Shown here: one piece after another, positions 39,674 to 49,927 of the stretch
Layout: each line of letters starts with the position of its first letter
Numbering within the stretch: position 1 is the first letter of the stretch
Assembly (NCBI RefSeq): GCF_004359515.1
Contig: NZ_SCWD01000001.1
Span: 124,001-188,000, forward strand
Direction: 5' to 3'
Source of the DNA: Macrococcus carouselicus
GTDB lineage: Bacteria; Bacillota; Bacilli; Staphylococcales; Staphylococcaceae
Length of the DNA stretch: 64,000 nucleotides
The notes under the pieces: model-generated
Seen by the model: the letters and a program-made list of their open reading frames with translations, nothing else
Database searches by the model: none
What the model was told of the DNA's origin: nothing
Translations under genes and position numbers: made by a program

Positions 39674-40149
39674 CGAACGCCCACCTCCTTAATGGCATTC
39701 TCGAAAGAGGTCCGAATGCCTTCTATTTCTTCTTCCAGTGTTGAAAAGTCGATGGCATGAATATAAAGGGTCTTCTTGTCATCACTGACAGCAGCGACCA
39801 CTGTCCCCGGTGTCAAAGTGATCAGTAGCGAAAGGAGTGAAATCTCCCAGTCTTTAGTCAGTTCAGTCGGATAAGCAAAAAATGCCGGCTGAATGTCTAT
39901 CTTTCTGCCAAGAACAATCTTCAGCACATCGATATTTGCCTTGAATAACTCCGCAAAGAATATCAGGCCCAGTCGTATGGATTTAAACAGGGGACGCAGA
40001 TAGAAGCGGCCCGGTAGAAAATTTCGCATGATATAAACAGCAAATAATCCGAACAGATAACCGAGTACCATATTACCCAGTGAGAATGACATGGTCAGCA
40101 GGCACCATAGTACGGTCAGGAGTATGTTGATCAACGCTTGTATCGCCAT
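39670..40149 (-). CDS. mnhE: Na+/H+ antiporter subunit E
   Basis: 159 residues, the same length as S. aureus MnhE. N-terminal hydrophobic helices (about 5-60) are followed by a cytoplasmic domain with [20 protein letters not shown] near residues 105-124 (the conserved TPGT motif of MrpE). It overlaps mnhD by one base and mnhF by four. Confidence 0.94.
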   Translation of the reverse strand: MAIQALINILLTVLWCLLTMSFSLGNMVLGYLFGLFAVYIMRNFLPGRFYLRPLFKSIRLGLIFFAELFKANIDVLKIVLGRKIDIQPAFFAYPTELTKDWEISLLSLLITLTPGTVVAAVSDDKKTLYIHAIDFSTLEEEIEGIRTSFENAIKEVGVR

Positions 40150-41621
40150 TACTTCACCTCCATAATCTGAGTATACTGAGAAGGATCGGTGATAGTCACT
40201 GCCGCCTCATGAAACAGTGGGAATAAATAATCCGCATAGATACCGAAAGTGACGGCCAGTAACGTCATGAGGCAGCTGACGACCATCATTTTCGAATAGG
40301 GCGCGTGTTTAACAGCTGTACTTGGTTCACCCCAGAAAACATTGATGAAGATCCTTATGACGGAATAGAGCACGATCAGGCTGCTGACAAGCACTATAAT
40401 CGCTGATAGCACGTGATTTTCACTCAGCAACGCTTTGACGATATAATATTTGCCGTAGAAGCCGCTGAGCGGTGGAATGCCGGCGAGTGATAAAGTAGCG
40501 ATGAAGAAAGTCCAGCCGAGGACCGGATACTTTTTGATCAGGCCGCCCGAGCGGTCATAAGCTGTCTCACCTGTAATATGGATGATGATCCCGATCAGCA
40601 TGAAGAGCGCCGCCTTGATGATGATATCATGGAAGATATAGTAAATGGCCCCCAGCATGCTGTCAGTTGTCAGTATGCTGACACCGGCAATGATCACACC
40701 GACAGCAATCATGATGTTATAGATGACAATCTTCTTCATATCACGATAAGCGAGCGCACCGATACAGCCGAAAATAATGGTCAGGATCGCAAGCGTGAGC
40801 AGAATGTTCTCCACTACTTCTGTTCTGAAGAAGAGCGGATAAGTCCGCATAATCGCATAGATACCGACCTTGGTCAGCAGTGCACCGAACATCGTCAGTA
40901 TCGGAATCGGTGGTGCGTAGTAAGCATGCGGCAGCCAGAAATAGAGCGGAAACATACCGGCTTTCGTCGCGAAAACGAAGATGAACATCACAGCACATAT
41001 TGTAATGATAGAGTTGTTCTCGATTTTGGCTAGTTTTAAGCTGATATCAGCCATATTCAGTGAACCCACGACTGAATAAAGCATTGCTATAGCGAGAACA
41101 AAGAAAGAAGAAGAAATCACATTCACTAGAATGTATTTAATACTTTCCTGCAGCTGAATTTTTGTACCACCGATAATCATCAGCACATACGAACTCATCA
41201 GGAAGACTTCAAAGAACACGAACAGATTGAATATATCACCTGTTGAAAAAGCACCATTCAGACCAGCAAGCATGAACATGACTGAAGCATAATAGTAATA
41301 ACGCTCACGTTCAATCGAAATGGACTGATAGGAATAAACGATGATCAAGAGCATGATCACTGAAGATGTGAAGACAAAGGCTGCTGACAGAAGGTCTACA
41401 GAAAGCGTAATACTGTAGGGGATCTGCCAGCTTCCGAGCTCCAGCATCTGGATGCCGTGCTGCTTGATATTGATCAGGTTGAAAGCAGCACATACTGCTG
41501 TAATAAACATGCCGGCAAAGGCAATGATACGTTTGATAACAGGCTGTTTGCCGATGAAAATCAATATAATTGCGATTATCGCAGGGATGACAATCGGCAG
41601 GACTAAACTATTGCTCATCAT
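40149..41621 (-). CDS. mnhD: Na+/H+ antiporter subunit D
   Basis: 490 residues with about 14 membrane helices. It is homologous to the proton-pumping subunits NuoM/N of complex I. The ion-path Glu in [13 protein letters not shown] near residue 133 and the Lys in [18 protein letters not shown] near 215 are present. The ATG at 41621 follows GAGGTG; an in-frame GTG within that RBS is not preferred. Overlaps mnhC. Confidence 0.94.
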   Translation of the reverse strand: MMSNSLVLPIVIPAIIAIILIFIGKQPVIKRIIAFAGMFITAVCAAFNLINIKQHGIQMLELGSWQIPYSITLSVDLLSAAFVFTSSVIMLLIIVYSYQSISIERERYYYYASVMFMLAGLNGAFSTGDIFNLFVFFEVFLMSSYVLMIIGGTKIQLQESIKYILVNVISSSFFVLAIAMLYSVVGSLNMADISLKLAKIENNSIITICAVMFIFVFATKAGMFPLYFWLPHAYYAPPIPILTMFGALLTKVGIYAIMRTYPLFFRTEVVENILLTLAILTIIFGCIGALAYRDMKKIVIYNIMIAVGVIIAGVSILTTDSMLGAIYYIFHDIIIKAALFMLIGIIIHITGETAYDRSGGLIKKYPVLGWTFFIATLSLAGIPPLSGFYGKYYIVKALLSENHVLSAIIVLVSSLIVLYSVIRIFINVFWGEPSTAVKHAPYSKMMVVSCLMTLLAVTFGIYADYLFPLFHEAAVTITDPSQYTQIMEVK

Positions 41622-41952
41622 CTGGTACACCTCGCATTTCGGCTAGATTATCAGTGCCAAGTTCCTTATAGCTTCTGAAGGCAAGTACCAGAAAGAAAGC
41701 AGTGATCGCAAAACTGATGACAATAGCGGTCAGTATAAGAGCCTGAGGAATCGGATCGACGTAGCGTTTGACTGTCTCACCGTAAATGGGTATCGCCCCT
41801 GTCTTAAGACCGCCCATCGATAACAGCAGCAGGTTGACAGCGTGCGTCAGTACTGAAGTACCAATAATCACCCGAAGGAGACTTCTGGACAGAATCAGAT
41901 AGACTGCTGCAGCGACTAGAATGCCGGCTAATATAATCATGATTATTTCCAT
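41608..41952 (-). CDS. mnhC: Na+/H+ antiporter subunit C
   Basis: 114 residues, three hydrophobic helices. Homologous to NuoK of complex I, with the conserved [18 protein letters not shown] near residues 31-48. Its end overlaps the start of mnhD by 14 nt and its start overlaps the mnhB stop by one base. Confidence 0.94.
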   Translation of the reverse strand: MEIIMIILAGILVAAAVYLILSRSLLRVIIGTSVLTHAVNLLLLSMGGLKTGAIPIYGETVKRYVDPIPQALILTAIVISFAITAFFLVLAFRSYKELGTDNLAEMRGVPDDEQ

Positions 41953-42380
41953 TATTCATTCTCTCCAATCGTCAGGATGATGGTCATGCATGTGCCAATA
42001 ACAGTGAGCATAACACCAATGTCAAATAACATAGCGGTATGCCAGTGAATGGCGCCGAACAGCGGCAGATGAAGATCGCCGTAGTAATGCTTGAAGAACG
42101 GCTCGCCTTTAAGAAGGGCGATAAACGGTGTGGCGAAACAGAACGTCAGTCCCCAGGCGATTACAATCTTAAAGTCGATCGGCAGCAGGCGGTTCAATGT
42201 CCTGATATCATAAGCGATCAGGATGAGAAGGAGCGCACCTGATACGAGCAGGCCGCCGACAAATCCTCCGCCCGGCGTATAGTGTCCTCCAAGAAAGATG
42301 GAGAAACTGAACATGATGATGATGAAGAAGATGACCAGTGTGCTGAACTGGAGAATGACATCATTTCTCTGTTTGTTCAT
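41952..42380 (-). CDS. mnhB: Na+/H+ antiporter subunit B
   Basis: 142 residues, the same length as S. aureus MnhB, four hydrophobic helices. [19 protein letters not shown] near residues 26-44 is the family signature. The start at 42380 (MNKQRND) is chosen by alignment in memory with staphylococcal MnhB; an in-frame ATG 9 nt upstream is possible. It overlaps the 3' end of mnhA by 20 nt. Confidence 0.93.
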   Translation of the reverse strand: MNKQRNDVILQFSTLVIFFIIIMFSFSIFLGGHYTPGGGFVGGLLVSGALLLILIAYDIRTLNRLLPIDFKIVIAWGLTFCFATPFIALLKGEPFFKHYYGDLHLPLFGAIHWHTAMLFDIGVMLTVIGTCMTIILTIGENE

Positions 42381-44730
42381 TAGAGTCATCCTTTCTGTAA
42401 CGTAGTTTAATCAATGTATAGATGCCGATACCGGCAATACCAAGTACAGCCGATTCAAACAAGGTGTCGAATCCGCGGAAGTCGACGAGTATGACGTTGA
42501 CCATATTTTTACCCGCTGCGAGTTCGTAGACGTTCTTGATGTAATATTCATTGATGGAAGGATAGTAGCGGTGTCCGTAAGCGATAAGCCCGATGACGAT
42601 AACGCTGAGCCCGGTCAGAATAGCAATAGCTGCGTTATGCAGTTTGAATTTTGCTGTTTCGCCGTATAACGTCAGTTTCGGCAGATGGAAGAAACACATC
42701 AGGAAAAGCGCTGTTGAGATCGTTTCTATCGTCAGCTGAGTCAGTGCGATGTCGGGTGCATTGAAGAACACGAAGAAGAGACCGACAGAATAACCGATTG
42801 CACTCAGCATGATGATACTGAAGATTCTTGACTTTGCGATGACGACCATATAGGTCGCCACTAAGATGATGATGACGAGTATCAGCTCATAAATACGGAT
42901 ATCAGCCAGCTGCCACTTCCCGAAGCCGGTCGGCGCAAAAAGCAGCGCGAGGGCAGTCAGAACGATGAATGTACCAAAAATCAGTACGAGATGCAGACGA
43001 CTGCCCCCTGCGATGACTGAATGGTTGATCTTATAGGACAGATGCTCGGAATTCTTCAGCGCTGACTGATACAGTGTGTTGAACGTCCAGTGTTCAGGCT
43101 GCAGTTTGTAGACAGACTTCCATTTAGAGAAATAGAGCACCATTAACGTACCGAGCACGAAGATGGTGAGCGTTGTCAGCAGCGCCGGATTGATGCCATG
43201 CCAGTGTGCGATATGCAGGTGGTCGACCGGCTTATTCAAGACAGCACTCGATGCTGCCTCAATCATCGGTGCGAGTATATTAGGGATGAGACCTGTAACA
43301 ACAACGATTGTGATCAGAATCAGTGGAGACGCGAGAAAGGCAAGCGGTGCTTCGTGCGCTTCCTTCGGCAGAGCGTGTCGTTCACCGAGAAAGACATCTT
43401 TCAGCAGCTTCACGGAATAAATGAAGGTGAAGATACTGCCGATGATAACCAGTGCGAGCAGTACAAACACCAGCACTGGGTTGAAGAGCGCACTTTCACT
43501 TGAATCAAACATGCTGGACAGAAACATCTCCTTAGAGAGGAAGCCGTTGAACGGCGGTACACCCGCCATACTTAACGCGCCGATAACAGCGGCTGTGAAA
43601 GTGATGGGCATGACCTGCATCAGGCCGCCCAGTTTGTGCAGGTCCCGTGTACCTGTCTCATGGTCGATGATACCCACCACCATGAAGAGGGCACCTTTGA
43701 ATGAGGCATGGTTGAAAATATGGAATACACAGGCTGCGATACTCATGTAGAAGATTTCGTCGTGATGATAATGCAGACTGATGCCACCGATACCAAGCAG
43801 TGTCATCATCAGTCCAAGCTGACTGACGGTACTATAAGCGAGGACACCTTTTAAGTCCCGCTGTTTGACCGCATTGAACGATGCCCAGAAGAGGGTGACC
43901 GCTCCTGCGAATGTCACAGCATAGATCCAGAGCGGTGCCACCGCAAAAACAGGCGTGAACCTTGCTACAAGGTAGATACCCGCTTTAACCATGGTCGCTG
44001 AGTGCAGATAAGCACTGACTGGTGTCGGGGCCTCCATCGCATCCGGCAGCCAGATATGGAACGGGAACTGTGCGGACTTCGTGAAAGCAGCGAGCAGAAT
44101 GAAGACGAGTGCCACTGTAAAGAGCGGTGACCCGGCTATCACATTCGTCATCGTGAGCATCTCACGGATACTGAATGTGTGCGTGATGCTGACAAGTGTC
44201 AGTAGTCCTCCGAGCAGCATCAGACCACCGAATACGGTAATCAGCATGGATTTGAGTGCACCCTGTATCGACTTTTCCTTATGGTTCCAAAAAGCAATCA
44301 GCAGGAAACTGGAGATACTGGTCAGCTCCCAGAACATGTAGAGGCTGAGCACATTGTCGCTTAAGACGACACCGAGCATCGCACCCATAAAAATAAGCAG
44401 GTAACAGTAGAAATGACCGAGCGCCTCACGACGTCCTAAATAATGGACGGAGTAGAAGATGACAAGCGCGCCGATGACCGTGATCAGCATCGTGAATAAA
44501 AAGGCGAAGCCATCTAAATTAAAATCAAGATTGAGACCCAGTCTCGGCATCCAGGCGAAATGACTTTCTGCCTGTCCTGATAGTCTTGAAATGATAAGCA
44601 GTGCCGCCGCCGCTACTGGAAATATCAGTGCAACAATACCTGGATGAAGACGCTTCATATAGGAATAGAAGACGGGTACCAGAACTGCACCGATAAAGGG
44701 CAGCAGGACTGCCAGCTGTAATAAATGCAT
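42361..44730 (-). CDS. mnhA: Na+/H+ antiporter subunit A
   Basis: 789 residues, over 20 membrane helices; homologous to NuoL of complex I in its first two thirds and to the MrpA-specific C-terminal part (NuoJ-like) beyond. Functional motifs include FWELTSISSFLLIAFW near 133-148, TKSAQFPFHIWLPDAMEAPT near 218-237 and HSATMVKAGIYLVAR near 242-256. First gene of the operon; the complex expels Na+ using the proton gradient and supports pH homeostasis. Confidence 0.95.
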   Translation of the reverse strand: MHLLQLAVLLPFIGAVLVPVFYSYMKRLHPGIVALIFPVAAAALLIISRLSGQAESHFAWMPRLGLNLDFNLDGFAFLFTMLITVIGALVIFYSVHYLGRREALGHFYCYLLIFMGAMLGVVLSDNVLSLYMFWELTSISSFLLIAFWNHKEKSIQGALKSMLITVFGGLMLLGGLLTLVSITHTFSIREMLTMTNVIAGSPLFTVALVFILLAAFTKSAQFPFHIWLPDAMEAPTPVSAYLHSATMVKAGIYLVARFTPVFAVAPLWIYAVTFAGAVTLFWASFNAVKQRDLKGVLAYSTVSQLGLMMTLLGIGGISLHYHHDEIFYMSIAACVFHIFNHASFKGALFMVVGIIDHETGTRDLHKLGGLMQVMPITFTAAVIGALSMAGVPPFNGFLSKEMFLSSMFDSSESALFNPVLVFVLLALVIIGSIFTFIYSVKLLKDVFLGERHALPKEAHEAPLAFLASPLILITIVVVTGLIPNILAPMIEAASSAVLNKPVDHLHIAHWHGINPALLTTLTIFVLGTLMVLYFSKWKSVYKLQPEHWTFNTLYQSALKNSEHLSYKINHSVIAGGSRLHLVLIFGTFIVLTALALLFAPTGFGKWQLADIRIYELILVIIILVATYMVVIAKSRIFSIIMLSAIGYSVGLFFVFFNAPDIALTQLTIETISTALFLMCFFHLPKLTLYGETAKFKLHNAAIAILTGLSVIVIGLIAYGHRYYPSINEYYIKNVYELAAGKNMVNVILVDFRGFDTLFESAVLGIAGIGIYTLIKLRYRKDDSNEQTEK

Positions 44731-44850
44731 AATAAACCTCCTTAGCTTAACTATAAGTATAACGAAAAATCCCGTGGCATCAAACCAGGTATGCTATGAT
44801 GTACCGGAAATCTTAAATAGGAAGAAACGACATAGTTGTTCACAGAAACG

Positions 44851-45225
44851 TCAAAATTGAATAGAGTGATAGCGATGATATTCGTCTTTCAAATTGCTCA
44901 GCGCACGGCGCGCCTGTCTGTTATAGTCGGTATCTTCAGCCTGTAATTTCTCTTCCAGTCGAAGGACTGCAGCTTTCAGCGATTCATTGTAATGCGGCAG
45001 TTCCTCGTCAAATGGTTTCAGCAGGTTCGGATGCACAATGCGTTTCTCACGGTAGGCAAGTGCCTTTCTTTCATGGAAGAAGACAGGTGACTCATCCGGC
45101 GCATGCAGGTCGCCTTGCTTCGGGTGATGAATCACTGCCAGCACCTGAACTAAAGTGCCATTTGGATGGTCGCCGAGCTGTTCGACCACGTAGCGTCCTG
45201 TTTTGAATGGGAGTTGATAATACAT
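44851..45225 (-). CDS. kapB: KapB family protein
   Basis: 124 residues, matching the KapB (kinase-associated protein B) family; the conserved start [19 protein letters not shown] and the central [13 protein letters not shown] are visible. Despite the historical name there is no lipobox or signal peptide. In B. subtilis KapB affects KinB signalling, but staphylococci do not sporulate, so the role here is unknown. The ATG at 45225 is chosen from three near-adjacent ATGs by RBS spacing. Divergent from ppiB. Confidence 0.83.
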   Translation of the reverse strand: MYYQLPFKTGRYVVEQLGDHPNGTLVQVLAVIHHPKQGDLHAPDESPVFFHERKALAYREKRIVHPNLLKPFDEELPHYNESLKAAVLRLEEKLQAEDTDYNRQARRALSNLKDEYHRYHSIQF

Positions 45226-45286
45226 ATTCATCATCCTTTATGTTAATATATTATGGTACTTATCATATCATGAAGGAGCGCTAATC

Positions 45287-45880
45287 ATGACTCAATTCCC
45301 GCAATTAAACACAGAAATTTCAGAAAATGAACGTGCAGTCAACCTTGTGACATCTAAAGGATCGATGAAAATTAAATTATTTCCTGAAGTGGCACCTAAA
45401 ACAGTTGAGAACTTTATCGGTCTCGCTGAGAAAGGTTATTACGAAGGCATCACTTTCCACCGCGTCATCAACGACTTTATGATCCAGGGGGGCGATCCGA
45501 CTGGTACAGGTATGGGCGGCGAAAGCATCTACGGTGATTCATTTGAAGATGAATTCTCTACGGAAGCTTTTAATCTTTATGGTGCATTATCAATGGCGAA
45601 CGCAGGACCTAATACGAACGGTTCTCAGTTCTTCATCGTTCAGATGAAAGAAGTGCCTGCACAGATGCTGTCGCAGCTTAAGCAGGGTGGCTGGCCTGAG
45701 GAGATCGTTGAAGCATACGCTGAAAAAGGGGGCACACCATGGCTTGATCAGAAACATACAGTATTCGGTCAGGTGATCGAAGGGCTTGATGTACTGGAAG
45801 CCATTGCTGACGTCAAAGTGGGTCCTCAGGATAAACCGGTTGACCCTGTCATTATCGAAAAAGTGGAGATCATCAAGTAA
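45287..45880 (+). CDS. ppiB: Peptidyl-prolyl cis-trans isomerase, cyclophilin type
   Basis: 197 residues, cytoplasmic (no signal). Cyclophilin motifs [19 protein letters not shown] near residues 58-76 and [18 protein letters not shown] near 102-119 hold the catalytic Arg and the Phe/Gln/Asn substrate contacts. An insertion around residues 126-150 ([20 protein letters not shown]) is typical for staphylococcal PpiB. It catalyses proline isomerisation in protein folding. RBS AAGGAGCG. Confidence 0.95.
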   Translation: MTQFPQLNTEISENERAVNLVTSKGSMKIKLFPEVAPKTVENFIGLAEKGYYEGITFHRVINDFMIQGGDPTGTGMGGESIYGDSFEDEFSTEAFNLYGALSMANAGPNTNGSQFFIVQMKEVPAQMLSQLKQGGWPEEIVEAYAEKGGTPWLDQKHTVFGQVIEGLDVLEAIADVKVGPQDKPVDPVIIEKVEIIK

Positions 45881-45889
45881 TTCTGAGTG

Positions 45890-45931
45890 AGTCAATAAGT
45901 CATGAAATGTTCATGACTTATTGACTTTTTT
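45890..45931 (+). terminator. Intrinsic terminator after ppiB
   Basis: A perfect stem AGTCAATAAGTCATGAA / TTCATGACTTATTGACT (17 bp) with loop ATG and T run. Confidence 0.93.
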
Positions 45932-45977
45932 GCTTTTTCAGCATGCTATAATGCTAGGGATTAGGAGATGATGAATC

Positions 45978-46184
45978 ATGATGGAATTTTTATATTTTCC
46001 AGAAAATAAACTGGAATACATCCCTGCTGTCTTTTCTCTTGCTGTCTTTATGCTGCTCGCTTATCTAACATTCCGTTTTTTCAAGAACCATGCTTCTAAA
46101 GAAGAAGAGAAGATGAAAGCATTTGAAGAGGACGTCCTGAAACGTCTGGAAGACAAGGACCTGAAGAATGAACGCCGCGTTTAA
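45978..46184 (+). CDS. Small single-pass membrane protein, unknown
   Basis: 68 residues. One hydrophobic segment (about 14-34), then a charged, helical cytoplasmic tail rich in Lys and Glu that looks able to form a short coiled coil. TTAGGAGATG precedes the start; ATG at 45978 or 45981. Its end overlaps the DUF1871 gene by 17 nt, so the two are probably co-translated. Not recognised as a named family. Confidence 0.7.
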   Translation: MMEFLYFPENKLEYIPAVFSLAVFMLLAYLTFRFFKNHASKEEEKMKAFEEDVLKRLEDKDLKNERRV

Positions 46185-46422
46185 TATCGAACTTTATAAA
46201 CTGCTTGCATCGTGGAATCCGATGCACTTTGAGGATGCGACGATGGGTGATCAGGAAGTATTTGACTGCATGGATGTGATTCATCAGAAGAAGGACCGTG
46301 ACGAGACCATCCGTGCGATCCAGTCCATCTACAGCTATTCCTTTGATGCAGCGCCCTCAGCTGAAGAAGTAGAGGCTATCTTAAGTCGAGTGGATCAGCT
46401 GAATCAGACATGTGAATTATAG
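46168..46422 (+). CDS. DUF1871 family protein (YugE-like)
   Basis: 84 residues, small acidic helical protein. FNIELYKLLASWNPMHF at the start and DCMDVIHQKKDRDETIRAIQ (near 32-51) match the DUF1871 family. B. subtilis yugE lies in a comparable neighbourhood with kapB and yugI. No catalytic motif is evident. It overlaps the preceding membrane-protein gene by 17 nt. Confidence 0.8.
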   Translation: MNAAFNIELYKLLASWNPMHFEDATMGDQEVFDCMDVIHQKKDRDETIRAIQSIYSYSFDAAPSAEEVEAILSRVDQLNQTCEL

Positions 46423-46489
46423 TTTCCCCCCCTGCTCTTTATGATACAATTATGAGTATGAAGTAAAGAGAGAAAGGGGGGAATCGATC

Positions 46490-46855
46490 ATGGTGAAATA
46501 TCGTAAAGGCCAGTTTGTCAAAGTGAAAGTCACAGGGATTCAGCCTTATGGTGCGTTTGTCGAGACACCGGACCATGTAGAAGGACTGATTCATATCTCG
46601 GAAGTGATGAATGACTATATCCATAATCTGAATGTCTTTCTGTCAGTCGGCCAGACGGTAAAGGCAAAGATACTGGACGTCGCGGCAGACGGCAAACTGA
46701 ATCTGACGCTGAAGGAGAATGATTATTTCAGACGTCAGGAACGTAAAAAAGAAAAGAAATCCGTGCTGGATGAAATCAGTCAGGATCAATCAATCGGCTT
46801 TGAATCGCTCAGACAGAAGCTGCCTGAATGGCTGGCGAAAGCTGAACAATTATAA
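46490..46855 (+). CDS. S1 RNA-binding domain protein (YugI/CvfD-type)
   Basis: 121 residues. An S1 domain fills residues 5-72 (GQFVKVKVTGIQPYGAFVET then GLIHISEV), followed by a Lys-rich linker and a helical tail. Proteins of this type (general stress protein 13, CvfD) bind RNA or ribosomes and influence post-transcriptional regulation in Firmicutes. GAAAGGGGGGAATCG precedes the ATG. A weak hairpin follows the gene. Confidence 0.87.
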   Translation: MVKYRKGQFVKVKVTGIQPYGAFVETPDHVEGLIHISEVMNDYIHNLNVFLSVGQTVKAKILDVAADGKLNLTLKENDYFRRQERKKEKKSVLDEISQDQSIGFESLRQKLPEWLAKAEQL

Positions 46856-46893
46856 GGACATCATCTGGAAAAAGGGGATGTTCTTTTTTATGA
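46853..46893 (+). terminator. Probable weak terminator after the S1-domain gene
   Basis: AGGACATC and GATGTTCTT can pair (one G-U) across a 15-nt loop and are followed by TTTTTT. Weaker than other terminators in the window. Confidence 0.5.
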
Positions 46894-47021
46894 TTTCTCC
46901 GGAAGGACAGTATAAAAAATTTATGTCTTTTTGTTGCAAAGGACTTGAACTTACGACACTTTTTGTTCATTATTAATGATGTAAGGGTTTTCTATGAACC
47001 TAAATTTAGGAGGATACTATA

Positions 47022-48566
47022 ATGATTCCATACAAACACGAACCATTCACTGATTTTACTGCTTCAGAAAATCAGGAAGCAATGAAAAAAGGCCTTGAAA
47101 CAGTAAACAGCTATTTAGGACAGGACTATCCGCTGATCATCGGTGGCGAACGCATCATGACAGAAGATAAAGTTCGTTCATACAACCCGTCTAAAAAAGA
47201 TGAAACAATCGGTTTCATTTCAAAAGCAACGCAGGAGCACGCTGAAAAAGCGATGGCTGTTGCGAAAGAAACATTTGAAACCTGGAGAAAATCTACACCT
47301 GAATTCCGTGCTGACGTTTTATTCCGTGCTGCTGCGATCATCCGCCGCCGCAAATGGGAGTTCTCAGCCCTGTTGATCAAAGAAGCAGGTAAACCTTGGA
47401 ATGAGGCAGATGCAGATACAGCGGAAGCAATCGACTTCCTTGAATTCTACGGTCGTGAGATGTTACGCCTCAAAGACGGTGTAAAAGTTGAAAGCCGCCC
47501 AGGTGAATTCAACCGTTATGACTACATTCCATTAGGTGTGGGTGTTGTCATCTCACCTTGGAACTTCCCGTTCGCAATCATGGCGGGTACGACAGTTGCG
47601 CCCCTTGTGACAGGTAACACAGTCCTGTTAAAACCATCATCAAACACATTAGTCGTAGCTTATAAATTCATGGAAGTGCTGGAAGAAGCGGGTATGCCTA
47701 AAGGCGTTGTGAACTTCATTCCGGGTTCTTCACGCGATATCGGTGACTTCATCGTTGACCATGTAGATACACGCTTTATCTCATTCACAGGTTCACGTGA
47801 TGTCGGTGTCCATATCTACGAGCGTGCAGCTAAAGTACACGAAGGACAGCTGAACCTTAAACGTGTCATCGCTGAAATGGGCGGTAAAGATACAATCGTC
47901 GTTGACTCAGAAGCAGACCTTGAGCTTGCAGCTGAATCAATCGTGAAATCTGCATTCGGTTTCTCAGGACAGAAATGTTCAGCATGTTCACGTGTCATCA
48001 TCGTTGAAGATGTCTACGATGAAGTCGTGGCGAAAGTGAAGGAGAAGACTGAAAAATTAACAGTCGGTAATCCGGAAACAAACGAACACTTCATGGGTCC
48101 AGTCATCGACGAGGGTTCTCTTAACAAAATCAAAGAATACATTGAAATCGGTAAGCAGGAAGGAACACTTCTTGTCGGTGGTACAACAGATGAAACAGAA
48201 GGCCACTTTGCTCATCCTACTGTATTCGTTGATCTTAAACATGATGACCGCGTCATGCAGGAAGAAATCTTCGGACCGGTTGTCGGTATCGCTAAAGCGA
48301 AAGACTTCACTGAAGCGATTCAATTTGCGAATGACACAGACTACGGATTAACAGGCGCTGTTATTACAAATAACCGTGAACATTTAGAAGAAGCACGTCG
48401 TGACTTCATGGTTGGTAACCTTTACTTCAACCGTGGCTGTACAGGCGCAATCGTCGGCTACCAGCCATTCGGTGGCTTCAAAATGTCAGGGACAGACTCT
48501 AAAGCGGGCGGTCCAGACTACTTAGTCCTTCACATGCAAGGTCGTACGTCATCTGAAATGCTGTAA
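47022..48566 (+). CDS. rocA: L-glutamate gamma-semialdehyde dehydrogenase (1-pyrroline-5-carboxylate dehydrogenase)
   Basis: 514 residues. Oxidises glutamate semialdehyde, made from proline or by RocD from ornithine, to glutamate. Aldehyde dehydrogenase motifs are intact: NAD-fold [12 protein letters not shown] near 180, catalytic Glu in VIAEMGGKD near 286 and catalytic Cys in [12 protein letters not shown] near 319. RBS TAGGAGGA. It is followed by a terminator, then rocD and gudB, so the complete ornithine-to-2-oxoglutarate route is here. Confidence 0.95.
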   Translation: MIPYKHEPFTDFTASENQEAMKKGLETVNSYLGQDYPLIIGGERIMTEDKVRSYNPSKKDETIGFISKATQEHAEKAMAVAKETFETWRKSTPEFRADVLFRAAAIIRRRKWEFSALLIKEAGKPWNEADADTAEAIDFLEFYGREMLRLKDGVKVESRPGEFNRYDYIPLGVGVVISPWNFPFAIMAGTTVAPLVTGNTVLLKPSSNTLVVAYKFMEVLEEAGMPKGVVNFIPGSSRDIGDFIVDHVDTRFISFTGSRDVGVHIYERAAKVHEGQLNLKRVIAEMGGKDTIVVDSEADLELAAESIVKSAFGFSGQKCSACSRVIIVEDVYDEVVAKVKEKTEKLTVGNPETNEHFMGPVIDEGSLNKIKEYIEIGKQEGTLLVGGTTDETEGHFAHPTVFVDLKHDDRVMQEEIFGPVVGIAKAKDFTEAIQFANDTDYGLTGAVITNNREHLEEARRDFMVGNLYFNRGCTGAIVGYQPFGGFKMSGTDSKAGGPDYLVLHMQGRTSSEML

Positions 48567-48581
48567 GGGATATCAAAAAAT

Positions 48582-48612
48582 AAAAAGTAGTGCTTGATAG
48601 CACTACTTTTTT
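48582..48612 (+). terminator. Intrinsic terminator after rocA
   Basis: Stem AAAAAGTAGTGC / GCACTACTTTTT with a 6-nt loop. It lies only 18 nt before the rocD start. Confidence 0.85.
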
Positions 48613-48629
48613 ACTAAAAGGAGATTATT

Positions 48630-49823
48630 ATGACTAAATCAAGTGAAATTATCGAACAGACCAATCATTACGGGGCACCGAACTATCATCCGCTGCCGAT
48701 TGTTATCTCTGATGCTGAAGGGGTCTGGGTAACCGATCCTGAAGGCAATAAATATATGGATATGTTATCTGCCTACTCTGCAGTCAATCAGGGGCACCGT
48801 CATCCGAAAATCATCCAGGCCTTAAAAGACCAGGCGGATCATGTGACATTGACGTCACGTGCATTCCATAGTGATCAACTCGGTCCTTGGTATGAGAAAA
48901 TCTGTAAACTGGCGAATAAAGATATGGCATTACCGATGAACACAGGTGCTGAAGCGGTTGAAACAGCCATCAAGGCTGCGCGTCGCTGGGCCTATGGGGT
49001 TAAAGGTGTTAGAAAGGACCAGGCAGAGATCATCGCGATGAAAGGGAACTTCCATGGTCGTACAATGGCCGCTGTTTCTTTATCAAGTGAAGCAGAATAT
49101 CAACGGGGGTATGGTCCGCTGCTCGGTGGCTTCAAACTGGTTGATTTCGGGGATATCGAACAGATTAAAGCTGCTATCACACCGAATACAGCTGCAGTGA
49201 TGCTTGAGCCGATTCAAGGTGAGGCGGGAATCAATATTCCGGAAGAGGGCTTCCTGAAGCAGGTCCGCGAAGTCTGTGATGAAAACAATGTACTCTTCAT
49301 CGCTGACGAGATTCAGGCTGGACTCGGCCGTTCAGGTAAATTATTTGCCACTGACTGGGACAATGTTGAACCGGATATGTATATCCTCGGTAAGGCACTA
49401 GGCGGCGGCGTTTTCCCGATTTCATGTGTTTTAGCGAACAAAGAGATTCTTGAAGTCTTCAATGCAGGTTCTCATGGTTCTACTTTCGGTGGCAATCCGC
49501 TTGCTTGTGCGGTCTCAATCGCTGCACTTGATGTGCTGATCGATGAGAAGTTATCCGAACGTTCACTCGAACTCGGAGAATACTTCAAAGCAGAGTTGCA
49601 GAAAATCGATAATCCGATCATCAAAGAAGTAAGGGGCAAAGGTCTCTTCATCGGTGTTGAGCTGACTGAAAACGCACGACCATACTGTGAACAGTTGAAA
49701 GAACTGGGTCTGTTATGTAAAGAGACGCATGATACAGTCATCCGTTTTGCACCGCCGCTTATCATTACTAAAGAAGAACTTGACTGGGCACTGGAACGCG
49801 TGAAGCAAGTATTCACGAAATAA
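48630..49823 (+). CDS. rocD: Ornithine aminotransferase
   Basis: 397 residues. Class III PLP aminotransferase converting ornithine and 2-oxoglutarate to glutamate semialdehyde and glutamate. The PLP Lys lies in [12 protein letters not shown] near residue 255; [17 protein letters not shown] near 103-119 and [14 protein letters not shown] near 226-239 are the cofactor and substrate motifs. RBS AAAGGAG. It supplies RocA upstream with substrate, and glutamate flows on to GudB. Confidence 0.95.
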   Translation: MTKSSEIIEQTNHYGAPNYHPLPIVISDAEGVWVTDPEGNKYMDMLSAYSAVNQGHRHPKIIQALKDQADHVTLTSRAFHSDQLGPWYEKICKLANKDMALPMNTGAEAVETAIKAARRWAYGVKGVRKDQAEIIAMKGNFHGRTMAAVSLSSEAEYQRGYGPLLGGFKLVDFGDIEQIKAAITPNTAAVMLEPIQGEAGINIPEEGFLKQVREVCDENNVLFIADEIQAGLGRSGKLFATDWDNVEPDMYILGKALGGGVFPISCVLANKEILEVFNAGSHGSTFGGNPLACAVSIAALDVLIDEKLSERSLELGEYFKAELQKIDNPIIKEVRGKGLFIGVELTENARPYCEQLKELGLLCKETHDTVIRFAPPLIITKEELDWALERVKQVFTK

Positions 49824-49826
49824 TAA

Positions 49827-49840
49827 TGAGAGCGTTTTCA
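49827..49840 (+). promoter_or_regulatory. Putative cre (CcpA) site upstream of gudB
   Basis: TGAGAGCGTTTTCA agrees with the cre consensus TGWAARCGYTWNCW at all but one defined position. It begins 3 nt after the rocD stop and 88 nt before gudB. Carbon catabolite repression of glutamate dehydrogenase is expected in this family. Confidence 0.6.
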
Positions 49841-49927
49841 AAATAATTAAGTTTTCATCTTTAATTGTCTATTAAATGTGTTACAATAGTTGAGAAATAA
49901 AGTATTGAAAAAAGAGGCGAAGAGGAT

